NCBI RefSeq assembly: GCF_013376095.1
Contig: NZ_JAAMFN010000014.1
Location: 31,976-95,975, forward strand
DNA: 64,000 bases
Direction: 5' to 3'
Origin: Arthrobacter sp. SDTb3-6
GTDB lineage: Bacteria > Actinomycetota > Actinomycetes > Actinomycetales > Micrococcaceae
Positions 18,994 to 25,702 of the stretch are shown in pieces. Under the pieces are notes generated by a model that saw only the letters and a list, made by a program, of their open reading frames with translations, was not told the DNA's origin and did no database searches. Both the position numbers and the translations under genes were made by a program. Each line of letters starts with the position of its first letter. Position 1 is the first letter of the stretch.

Positions 18994-19517
18994 CCGTCCG
19001 CGCCCAGGGACAGCTGCTTCGCGTGGAAGTCGAAGTGCAGTGTCGGGTAGGCGTACACGTCCGCCAGGGTCATGGACGGCCGGAAGAAGGGGTCCCAGCG
19101 GCCGGGGAAGTCCATGGTCCTGGCCAATGACGCCGGCGACTCACGTTCCAGCGCGGCCGCCAGGTGGCGTGTGGTGGCGTGCATCTTCCGTGCCATCCGC
19201 CGGCGGTTGAACACGAGTGCGGCGGCGCGCGAGCCCCAAAAATTGACCGTGTCAAAGGGCCCCGTGGAGGCGTCCAGGGCGCGGGCGAACGCCCTGCCCC
19301 AGGGCCGCGGGAGGCGGCTGACGGCCTTGACGAGCGGCACCAGCGTCCGCACCACCAGGTACCCGAAGACCATGTGAAACAGCAGTTCCTCATTGCTCCA
19401 GCGGGTCCCGGCACTGCGCGCCTTCAATTGGGCGGGGGTTGCCCCGGCCAGGTAGGCGTCCAGTTCGCGGCAGGCGCGCCGGTAATCCGCAGTGGTCCGC
19501 TCCCCCCGCACGTCCAT
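18990..19517 (-). CDS. DinB/YfiT-like metalloprotein
   Basis: A 175-residue helical protein starting at the ATG read from 19517; a longer frame to 19634 runs across the end of the next gene and is unlikely. It has the DinB-superfamily layout: an early W-S-N-E-E-L-L-F-H-M-V-F-G-Y helix with a potential metal-binding His, and a late D-V-Y-A-Y-P-T-L-H-F-D-F-H with two more His residues. The DinB fold hosts thiol-dependent transferases and many uncharacterised enzymes. Function is unassigned. Confidence 0.68.
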   Translation of the reverse strand: MDVRGERTTADYRRACRELDAYLAGATPAQLKARSAGTRWSNEELLFHMVFGYLVVRTLVPLVKAVSRLPRPWGRAFARALDASTGPFDTVNFWGSRAAALVFNRRRMARKMHATTRHLAAALERESPASLARTMDFPGRWDPFFRPSMTLADVYAYPTLHFDFHAKQLSLGADG

Positions 19518-19525
19518 GGGATGCC

Positions 19526-19855
19526 TTAGCCTGCGCTGCCGGCGGATCCAGCCACCGCGGCGCGGATGGCGCCGCGCAGCGTTTCCAGCCCGGGCTGCCC
19601 CGCCAGGCCGTCCGGGGTTGCGTAAACGCGGCACGTCACGGCCGGCTCGGTGTCCACCGGGAAAAGGTCCTTCCCGTCAATGGTGAACGTCGGCGAGCCG
19701 TGGAAGCGGAGGGCGGCGGCGTCCTCGTCGGTGTCAATCTCGCGTACGGCCGGCGCTGCCGGGCCCAGGCCTTCCAGCGTCAGGGCGTCGGCAAACAGCA
19801 CGCGGGCGGAGGCGCCGTGCGGGCAACCGGGGATGGCGCGCACTTCAAATTCCAT
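19526..19855 (-). CDS. Thioredoxin-like protein of the arsenic island
   Basis: A 109-residue thioredoxin-fold candidate. It starts E-F-E-V-R-A-I-P-G-C-P-H-G with a single redox-type Cys (C11) and has the cis-Pro-like H-G-S-P-T-F-T-I-D-G-K-D motif near residues 52-63. A later Cys in V-T-C-R-V-Y resembles the pattern of small thioredoxin-like proteins found next to metal-resistance genes. It follows arsC by 27 bases on the same strand. It may help recycle thiols for arsenate reduction, but this is inference from position. Confidence 0.62.
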   Translation of the reverse strand: MEFEVRAIPGCPHGASARVLFADALTLEGLGPAAPAVREIDTDEDAAALRFHGSPTFTIDGKDLFPVDTEPAVTCRVYATPDGLAGQPGLETLRGAIRAAVAGSAGSAG

Positions 19856-19882
19856 GTTTTCATTGTCCCGCTTAAACGCCGC

Positions 19883-20290
19883 TTAAGGCAGCAATTCGGC
19901 AACCAGGGCCTGGATGCGGGACTTGATGTCGTCGCGGATGGGCCGGACGGCGTCCACGCCCTGCCCGGCTGGGTCCGGCAGGTCCCAGTCCTCGTAGCGT
20001 TTGCCGGGGAACACGGGGCAGGTGTCGCCGCAGCCCATGGTGATGACGACGTCGGACGCCTTCACGGCATCGGCGGTCAGCACCTTGGGGGTCCCGGCGG
20101 ACAGGTCGATGCCGTCCTCGGCCATGGCAGCCACGGCGGCCGGGTTGACCGAACCAGCGGGTTCCGAACCGGCCGAGCGGACCTCAATGGCGCCGCCGGA
20201 GAGGGCGGTGAGGTACGCGGCGGCCATCTGGGAACGCCCGGCGTTGTGCACGCAGACGAACAGGACGGAGGGTTTCTTGGCGGTGTCCAT
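19883..20290 (-). CDS. arsC: Arsenate reductase, LMW-phosphatase type
   Basis: A 135-residue enzyme that reduces arsenate to arsenite for export. It has the low-molecular-weight phosphatase loop V-C-V-H-N-A-G-R-S (about residues 12-20). A second Cys pair is in G-C-G-D-T-C-P (about 87-93), as in thioredoxin-linked ArsC and mycothiol-linked enzymes. The general acid lies in D-W-D-L-P-D-P. It starts 8 bases after acr3, on the same transcript. The electron donor (thioredoxin or mycothiol) cannot be settled by reading. Confidence 0.93.
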   Translation of the reverse strand: MDTAKKPSVLFVCVHNAGRSQMAAAYLTALSGGAIEVRSAGSEPAGSVNPAAVAAMAEDGIDLSAGTPKVLTADAVKASDVVITMGCGDTCPVFPGKRYEDWDLPDPAGQGVDAVRPIRDDIKSRIQALVAELLP

Positions 20291-20298
20291 GGTTCTCC

Positions 20299-21378
20299 TT
20301 AGTGGGTGAAGAAGCGCTTGCGGGACCACAGGGCGGCGTAGACCAGTGCGACCAGGGCCGGCACCTCGATCAGGGGGCCGACGACGCCGGCCAGGGCCTG
20401 CCCGGAGGTGACGCCGAAGGTGCCTATCGCGACGGCGATGGCGAGCTCGAAGTTGTTCCCGGCTGCCGTAAACGCGAGGGTGGTGGTCTTGGCGTAGCCC
20501 AGCTTCAGGGCCCGGCCGGCAACCATGCCGGCGCCAAAAACCACCGCGAAGTAGACCAGCAGCGGCAGCGCGATCCGGGCGACGTCCAGCGGCCGGGAGG
20601 TGATGGCGCCGCCCTGGAGGGCAAAGAGCAGCACAATCGTGAACAGCAGCCCGTACAGCGCCCATGGGCCCAGTTTCGGCAGGAACGTCCCCTCGTACCA
20701 GTCGCGGCCCCGGACCTTTTCGCCAATGGTGCGGGTCAGGAAACCTGCCAACAGCGGAATTCCGAGGAAGACCAGCACCGAGGCCGTGATGGCCAGGAAG
20801 GAAAAGTCGGCGGCCGTCGTCGGAAGCCCCAACCAGGCGGGCAGCACCTGCAGGTAGAACCAGCCCAGGGCGCCGAAGGCGGCGACCTGGAAGACGGAGT
20901 TGATGAGCACCAGCACGGTGGCGGCCTCCCGGTCCCCGCAGGCGAGGTCGTTCCAGACCATGACCATGGCGATGCACCGGGCCAGGCCCACAATGACCAG
21001 GCCCGTGCGGTACTCGGGCAGGTCGGGGAGGAAGATCCAGGCCAGGGCGAACATGAACGCCGGCGCCAGCACCCAATTCAGCACCAAGGAGGTGGCCATC
21101 AGCCGGCGGTCCGCCGCCACCCGCCCGGTCTCGTTGTAGCGGACCTTCGCCAGCACCGGATACATCATGACCAGCAGGCCCACGGCGATCGGCAGGGACA
21201 CCGACCCGAGCTTGGCCGCATCCAGGACGGCTCCCAGGCCCGGAATGAACCTGCCCAGCAGCAGCCCCGCGGCCATGGCCGCCACGATCCAGGCCGGCAG
21301 CAGCCTGTCCAGGGTGGAGAGCCTGCCTGCGACGGCGGAGCCGCCGTCGGGCGGGCGGGTGGCGGTTGGTATGGTCAC
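20299..21378 (-). CDS. acr3: ACR3-family arsenite efflux transporter
   Basis: A 359-residue transporter with about ten membrane helices that exports arsenite. Family signatures include L-V-L-N-W-V-L-A-P-A-F-M and G-L-A-R-C-I-A-M-V-M-V-W-N-D-L-A, which contains the conserved Cys of ACR3, and later A-A-G-N-N-F-E-L-A-I-A-V. The GTG at 21378 is chosen because AGGAG lies 6-7 bases upstream; an in-frame ATG at 21423 would translate through a 5-bp microsatellite. It leads the acr3-arsC-thioredoxin-like operon, divergent from arsR. Confidence 0.95.
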   Translation of the reverse strand: MTIPTATRPPDGGSAVAGRLSTLDRLLPAWIVAAMAAGLLLGRFIPGLGAVLDAAKLGSVSLPIAVGLLVMMYPVLAKVRYNETGRVAADRRLMATSLVLNWVLAPAFMFALAWIFLPDLPEYRTGLVIVGLARCIAMVMVWNDLACGDREAATVLVLINSVFQVAAFGALGWFYLQVLPAWLGLPTTAADFSFLAITASVLVFLGIPLLAGFLTRTIGEKVRGRDWYEGTFLPKLGPWALYGLLFTIVLLFALQGGAITSRPLDVARIALPLLVYFAVVFGAGMVAGRALKLGYAKTTTLAFTAAGNNFELAIAVAIGTFGVTSGQALAGVVGPLIEVPALVALVYAALWSRKRFFTH

Positions 21379-21395
21379 GGGTCTCCTGGTGCCGG

Positions 21396-21424
21396 CACTG
21401 CACTGCACTGCACTGCACTGCACT
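21396..21424. repeat. (CACTG)n microsatellite in the acr3 leader
   Basis: Five perfect copies of CACTG plus a CACT remnant run from 21396 to 21424, between the predicted acr3 promoter and its ribosome-binding site. A copy-number change would alter leader length, and in the alternative frame from 21423 it would shift translation. Confidence 0.9.
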
Positions 21425-21425
21425 C

Positions 21426-21489
21426 ATTGATGGTTGTCGATACACAGTATCGGCCGCCATATCGACAACTGTCAATGTAGCGGCATAAT
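21426..21489. promoter_or_regulatory. Bidirectional ars promoter with paired ArsR operators
   Basis: Segments 21426-21442 and 21460-21476 are inverted copies of each other (15 of 17 positions). The right-hand site also has internal dyad symmetry (ATCGACA..TGTCAAT), as expected for ArsR sites. Leftward, TTGACA (21475-21470) and GATACT (21451-21446) with an 18-base spacer form the acr3 promoter. Rightward, CATAAT at 21484-21489 sits 6 bases before the arsR ATG, suggesting a leaderless arsR transcript. Confidence 0.75.
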
Positions 21490-21495
21490 GGACGC

Positions 21496-21846
21496 ATGAA
21501 CACTGCGCCCCTGTCGGCCCCCGCCACGGACTCCCACTGTTGTGTGCCGAGCGGCCGGCCCGCCCTCGACGCAGCGGAAGCGCAGCGTCGCGCCCGGGTC
21601 CTGAAGGCATTGTCCGATCCCGGCCGGCTGCGGCTGCTCTCGATTGTCAAGGCGGCCGACGGCGGCGGGGCCTGCGTCTGCGACCTCACCGAGCCGCTGG
21701 AGCTGGGCCAGCCCACCGTGTCCCACCACCTGAAGGTCCTGCTGGACGCCGGGCTGCTGCACCGCGAGAAGCGCGGCACGTGGGCCTACTACTCCCTGGT
21801 GCCCGGAGCCCTCGAGGCAGCGTCCGAAAGCATCACGGGCCTGTGA
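21496..21846 (+). CDS. arsR: ArsR-family arsenic-responsive repressor
   Basis: A 116-residue ArsR/SmtB repressor. The winged helix includes K-A-L-S-D-P-G-R-L-R-L-L and the recognition helix Q-P-T-V-S-H-H-L-K-V-L. The A-C-V-C-D-L segment (about residues 57-62) supplies the Cys pair of an As(III) site on helix 3. Additional Cys residues (C-C) lie near the N-terminus and could complete a three-Cys site. Binding As(III) should release it from the paired operators upstream. The stop overlaps the arsN GTG start by 3 bases (GTGA). Confidence 0.94.
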   Translation: MNTAPLSAPATDSHCCVPSGRPALDAAEAQRRARVLKALSDPGRLRLLSIVKAADGGGACVCDLTEPLELGQPTVSHHLKVLLDAGLLHREKRGTWAYYSLVPGALEAASESITGL

Positions 21847-22340
21847 GCACCGCACTTCGGGACATGGCGGCGGGCGACTGGGACGCCGTCGAACGCATCT
21901 ACGCTGCGGGGATCGCCGGCGGCAGCGCCACCTTTGCCGAGTCCCCGCCGCCGTGGGAGGAGTTCCTGGCCACCCGGATCCCCGGACTCAGCCTGGTCGC
22001 GGTGGACGGCAGCGGTGCGGTGCTGGGCTGGGCCGCGGCGACGCCCACGTCGACGCGGGACGTCTACCGGGGCGTCATTGAGCATTCCGTCTACGTCGAT
22101 CCCGCCGCGGCCGGCCGGGGCGTGGGCGGGGCGTTGCTGCGGGGCCTCGCCGGGCGGGCCCGCGCGCTGGGATATTGGACCATCCAGTCATCCATCCTGG
22201 CCGAAAACCCGGCCAGCCTGGCCCTGCACGGGAAGGCAGGGTTCCGCACAGTGGGCCGCCGCGAGCGCATCGGCCTTATGAGCTACGGGCCGTACGCGGG
22301 TTCGTGGCGGGACACGATCCTGGTGGAGCTGCGGCTGTAG
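21843..22340 (+). CDS. arsN: GNAT N-acetyltransferase, ArsN/phosphinothricin type
   Basis: A 165-residue GNAT acetyltransferase. It aligns by eye with phosphinothricin acetyltransferase/ArsN: A-A-G-D-W-D-A-V-E-R-I-Y-A-A-G-I near the N-terminus, S-V-Y-V-D-P-A-A-A-G-R-G-V-G for acetyl-CoA binding, and H-G-K-A-G-F-R-T-V-G-R-R-E-R-I-G near the end. ArsN proteins acetylate arsinothricin, an organoarsenical antibiotic. Translational overlap with arsR supports the arsenic role over herbicide-type detoxification. Only assays could prove the substrate. Confidence 0.85.
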   Translation: MSTALRDMAAGDWDAVERIYAAGIAGGSATFAESPPPWEEFLATRIPGLSLVAVDGSGAVLGWAAATPTSTRDVYRGVIEHSVYVDPAAAGRGVGGALLRGLAGRARALGYWTIQSSILAENPASLALHGKAGFRTVGRRERIGLMSYGPYAGSWRDTILVELRL

Positions 22341-22365
22341 GCGCCGCAGACCGTAGGATTGGCTG

Positions 22366-22986
22366 GTGCAATTCTCCTTGTGGCTGGCCCTTGCCGGTGC
22401 CGGCGCCATGATCAGCCTGACGCCCGGCGCGGGCGCCATCAACACCATGTCCAACGCCCTGGTCTCGGGGTTCCGCCGGTCCTTCTGGGGCATCCTGGGC
22501 CAGCAGCTGGCACTCGTGGTCCACGTGGTCATCGTCGCCGCCGGGGTGGGCCTGATAGTATCCAACTCGCCGTTCCTGTTCCACCTGATCCGGTATGCGG
22601 GCGCCGCCTACCTGGTCTATTTGGGTGTGCGGAAGATTCTGGCCAAGGCGGAGCAGCCGCAGGCCGGCGGCGCACCGGCCATTTTCGAGCCCGGGTTCTC
22701 GATGTTCCGCCGCGGGCTGTGGGTCAACCTGCTCAACCCCAAGGCCATTGTGTTCTTCCTGGCGTTCATGCCCCAGTTCATCCGGCCGGACCGGGCGCTG
22801 CTGCCGCAGTACGTGATCCTCACCGCAACCGTGGTGGCCATTGACATCATCGTCATGTGGTTCATTTTCGCGGCGGGCGCCAAACAGCTCAAACACCTGA
22901 CCACCAGCGAACGCGGGCAGTTGACCTTGAACCGGATCTTTGGCGTCCTGTTCATCGGCGTCGGCGTGCTGCTGGCGTTGGTGTAG
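22366..22986 (+). CDS. LysE/RhtB-family amino-acid exporter
   Basis: A 206-residue exporter with about six membrane helices, starting at GTG. The family motif S-L-T-P-G-A-G-A-I-N-T-M lies at about residues 17-28, and W-V-N-L-L-N-P-K-A-I-V-F-F in the middle. Members export lysine, homoserine, threonine or related compounds; the substrate here is not predictable. A short hairpin (22992-23009) follows and may end the transcript. Confidence 0.9.
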   Translation: MQFSLWLALAGAGAMISLTPGAGAINTMSNALVSGFRRSFWGILGQQLALVVHVVIVAAGVGLIVSNSPFLFHLIRYAGAAYLVYLGVRKILAKAEQPQAGGAPAIFEPGFSMFRRGLWVNLLNPKAIVFFLAFMPQFIRPDRALLPQYVILTATVVAIDIIVMWFIFAAGAKQLKHLTTSERGQLTLNRIFGVLFIGVGVLLALV

Positions 22987-23080
22987 CCGCGATGGGCAGT
23001 GCTGCCCATTGGCTCCCGCAGCCGGACATGCTTGGCTGGAAGCCGACACGACAGACACACAGGCAGGGAAGGCGCCTTCG

Positions 23081-24106
23081 GTGAACGACACGATGCTCGG
23101 TGCAGACCCGCAACAACTGCGCGACCTGGCCAAGGACTTTTCCCGCGCCGCCCAACAGCTCACGTTGCTCAGCACCTCGCTGACCCAGCGCGTCAACCGG
23201 CCAGGCGGCTGGAACGGCCCCGACGCGGACCGCTTCCGCAACGAGTGGAACACCAGCCTCCGCCAGAAGATCATGGCCGCGAACAAGTGCTTCGACGCCA
23301 CGGCGGCGGCCCTGTTGCGCAACGCCACGGAGCAGGACCAAGCCAGCGCCGTGGACGGCCCCGGCGGCATGCCAGGCATCCCCGGCATCCCCGGCCTGCC
23401 GGGCCTGCCGGGCCTGCCGGGCCTCCCCGGCCTGCCGGGCTTCCCCGGCGGCACCACTCCACCGGGCCTGCTGGAGGCGCTGCTGACGAACGGGGTGCTG
23501 GGCCAAGGCGAAACGCTGGCCACCTGGTACACGGCACTGGCCGGCGGCACCAATGCACTGAACCTGGCCGGCAGCCTCCGGCTGGCCGGCAGTTTCGACT
23601 CCCTCGAGCAGGCCATGAAGGTTTCCCGCATGGCCGGGGCCTTCGCCACCTTGGACGACTTTGCGGCCGGCAGCAACTGGGGCGCGCTGACGCAGCGGGC
23701 CAGCCAGCTGATGGGCGACAGCGCCCTGGCCGGAAAGGTCGGTTCCCTGGCCGCCCCGCTCGAAACGGTCGGCAAGGCCCTGGGTCCTGCCGGTGCAGTC
23801 CTGGGCGTACTGACCGTCGGCACGGACATCGCCAACGGCGACTACGGCCGCGCCGGCTATGACAGCGTGGTGACCGGCCTGGGCATCGCGGCGCTGTGCA
23901 CGCCGCCGCCCGCCGACCTTGCCCTGGGGGCCGCGGCCGGCGCCATGGCCGTGGGGCAGCTGGCCTACGACCACATCCCCTTCGTGCACGACGCCGTTGA
24001 CACCACCGTGGCCGCCGTGGGGGACGCGGCCGGCGCGGTCGGGGACGCAGCCTCCGACCTTGGCCACGGGGTGGCCGAGGTGGCCAAGGACCTGTGGCCC
24101 TTTTGA
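23081..24106 (+). CDS. WXG100-like protein with collagen-like Gly-X-Pro tract
   Basis: A 341-residue protein starting at GTG, with AGGGAAGG upstream; an ATG 12 bases later is possible. Residues 5-90 look like a WXG100 helical hairpin with the turn G-G-W-N-G-P-D-A-D-R-F at 42-52. Residues 96-122 are nine consecutive Gly-X-Pro triplets with X hydrophobic (Met, Ile, Leu, Phe). The C-terminal 215 residues are Ala/Gly/Leu-rich amphipathic or hydrophobic helices ending in a V-G-D-A-A repeat. No cleavable signal peptide is seen, as expected for a type VII substrate. No EccC-type ATPase is nearby. It leads a three-gene cassette. Confidence 0.72.
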   Translation: MNDTMLGADPQQLRDLAKDFSRAAQQLTLLSTSLTQRVNRPGGWNGPDADRFRNEWNTSLRQKIMAANKCFDATAAALLRNATEQDQASAVDGPGGMPGIPGIPGLPGLPGLPGLPGLPGFPGGTTPPGLLEALLTNGVLGQGETLATWYTALAGGTNALNLAGSLRLAGSFDSLEQAMKVSRMAGAFATLDDFAAGSNWGALTQRASQLMGDSALAGKVGSLAAPLETVGKALGPAGAVLGVLTVGTDIANGDYGRAGYDSVVTGLGIAALCTPPPADLALGAAAGAMAVGQLAYDHIPFVHDAVDTTVAAVGDAAGAVGDAASDLGHGVAEVAKDLWPF

Positions 24107-24151
24107 TCCGGCACCGGGAACATTCATTTTCAATTGCAGGGAGAGAACACG

Positions 24152-24826
24152 ATGCCTGAAACGAACACCGCCCCGGCCGCAGCGGACGCTGCCCAGACAA
24201 CGGCCGTGGCCGGCTACGGGGCCGCGGAAATCGTTTACCTCATTTCCCAGGGTTCCGGCGCCCTGCGGGACAGGAACGCGGCCGCCCTCCAGGTCCGCCC
24301 CGAGGCCATGACCGAGCAAATTGCCGCCTTGGGGGCCTCCAGCCTGCTGGCCCGCGGCGAAATCACGGCCGACGGCGGCACCATGGAACTGCGCGGCGGC
24401 GCCCGGATCCTCAACCAGGCCCTCAACGCCGCCGTGCGGTGGACCGAGGTGGCCATGGTCAACGGAACCGGCGTGGAGGCGGCACTCTATGTGCAGTCCC
24501 GGGATGTGTCCGTGTTCCTGCAGCCGGCGGCCCTGGGCACGTGGTTCATGGTGGTCACGGATCCGCAGGCCGGCGACGCCCGGATGCTCAAGCAGGTCAT
24601 GGACAGCAACCTGGCACGCCACCCCGAAGCGGCCATGTACTTTGGCTCCCAGCTTGCCGGCCTGCCCAAGGACCACTTCTTCGTCCGGGCCTCCGGCGAC
24701 GGGCTGTGGGACGTTGCCCATGTGGAGAAGCCGGGGGAACAAGACCGGACCGACGGCGTGGGCACCCAGGAGCTCCTGGCCCGGCTTGCCGGGCTGCTGG
24801 CCCTGCCGGCGGAGGCTGCCCAGTGA
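24152..24826 (+). CDS. Hypothetical protein, possibly EspG-like chaperone
   Basis: A 224-residue soluble protein with GGGAGAG before the ATG. The middle section (L-G-A-S-S-L-L-A-R-G-E-I, then A-D-G-G-T-M-E-L, then a Leu-rich helix and alternating beta-like segments) is reminiscent of EspG chaperones that bind WXG100/PE-PPE substrates. The resemblance is weak and not diagnostic. It overlaps the next gene by 4 bases and follows the WXG100-like gene by 45 bases, which fits a chaperone or immunity partner. Otherwise unknown. Confidence 0.5.
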   Translation: MPETNTAPAAADAAQTTAVAGYGAAEIVYLISQGSGALRDRNAAALQVRPEAMTEQIAALGASSLLARGEITADGGTMELRGGARILNQALNAAVRWTEVAMVNGTGVEAALYVQSRDVSVFLQPAALGTWFMVVTDPQAGDARMLKQVMDSNLARHPEAAMYFGSQLAGLPKDHFFVRASGDGLWDVAHVEKPGEQDRTDGVGTQELLARLAGLLALPAEAAQ

Positions 24827-25155
24827 GCACCAACGGCTTTGGCCATCCGCCCGTCTCCTCCAACGACGCAGCGAGCCTGCGCGAACCCATGCCGTGGATG
24901 AGCCGGCGCCGCACCGGCGGGGCCTACCGGCTCCCCGGCCTGCAATACCCGCTCGGCTCCCTCAGCTACGGCGTGGTGCTCATTGCCCTGGGCATCGTGG
25001 CGCTCGTGGCCACCGCGGATGCCGGCGCCTTGGCCGCCGGCATCCCGATTTTCCTGATCGCAGCCGGCCTGGGCCTCTGGCTGGCCGTCGTTGGCGCCGT
25101 CCGCTGGCCCTGGTACCGCAAGTACGTCCGGCAGCACGGGCACCCGCCGTTCTGA
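24823..25155 (+). CDS. Small two-helix membrane protein
   Basis: A 110-residue protein whose GTG start overlaps the previous stop (GTGA). The first 45 residues are polar, followed by two hydrophobic helices (about 46-64 and 69-88) separated by a short turn. It ends in a basic segment, W-Y-R-K-Y-V-R-Q-H. No family is recognised. Tight coupling to the EspG-like candidate suggests a shared function at the membrane. Confidence 0.62.
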   Translation: MSTNGFGHPPVSSNDAASLREPMPWMSRRRTGGAYRLPGLQYPLGSLSYGVVLIALGIVALVATADAGALAAGIPIFLIAAGLGLWLAVVGAVRWPWYRKYVRQHGHPPF

Positions 25156-25198
25156 CCGCCCGGGTCATCGGGGCGCCGCGGCTGGATAGACTGGCCGC

Positions 25199-25702
25199 AT
25201 GAGCAATCCCTACCGGATCATGACCGTTTGCACGGGCAACATTTGCCGCTCCCCCATGGCGGAATTCATGCTGGCCGGGGCTGCCGCCGAAGCCGGCCTG
25301 GACGTGGTGGTCGATTCTGCGGGGACCACTGCCTGGGAGGCCGGGAATCCCATGGATCCGCGCGCCGTGGCCACCCTGGCCCGTCACGGCGTCGCCGCCG
25401 CGTCCCATGAGGCGCGCATGTTCATCCCCGCCTGGTTCGCCGAACGGGATCTCATCCTGGCCCTGGACACCGACCATTTCAAGGCGCTGCAGGCACTTGC
25501 CCCCAGTCCCGAAGCCGCCGCCAAGGTGCGGATGTTGCGCTCCTTTGACCCTGCCGTGGCCGGTGCGCCCCTCGACGCCCAGGGCATTTACGATCCCTGG
25601 TACGGGGACGGCAGCGACTTTGAAGCCAGCTGGGAGCTGATCTCCGCCGCCATCCCCGGCATCCTGGCCCACGCCACCGCACACGGCACCACCCGTGGCT
25701 GA
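25199..25702 (+). CDS. Low-molecular-weight protein-tyrosine phosphatase
   Basis: A 167-residue LMW-PTP. The P-loop V-C-T-G-N-I-C-R-S lies at about residues 10-18. The general-acid motif D-P-W-Y-G is near residue 137. It dephosphorylates tyrosine residues or small phosphate esters in the cytosol; partners are unknown. It overlaps the following kinase-PabB fusion by 8 bases, so the two are translationally coupled. Confidence 0.92.
   Translation: MSNPYRIMTVCTGNICRSPMAEFMLAGAAAEAGLDVVVDSAGTTAWEAGNPMDPRAVATLARHGVAAASHEARMFIPAWFAERDLILALDTDHFKALQALAPSPEAAAKVRMLRSFDPAVAGAPLDAQGIYDPWYGDGSDFEASWELISAAIPGILAHATAHGTTRG

Noticed and set aside
21379..21423. Upstream ATG for acr3 that would translate the CACTG repeat
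   Set aside because: A GTG with AGGAG upstream at 21378 gives the standard protein; the extension is repeat-encoded and Cys/Gln-rich.
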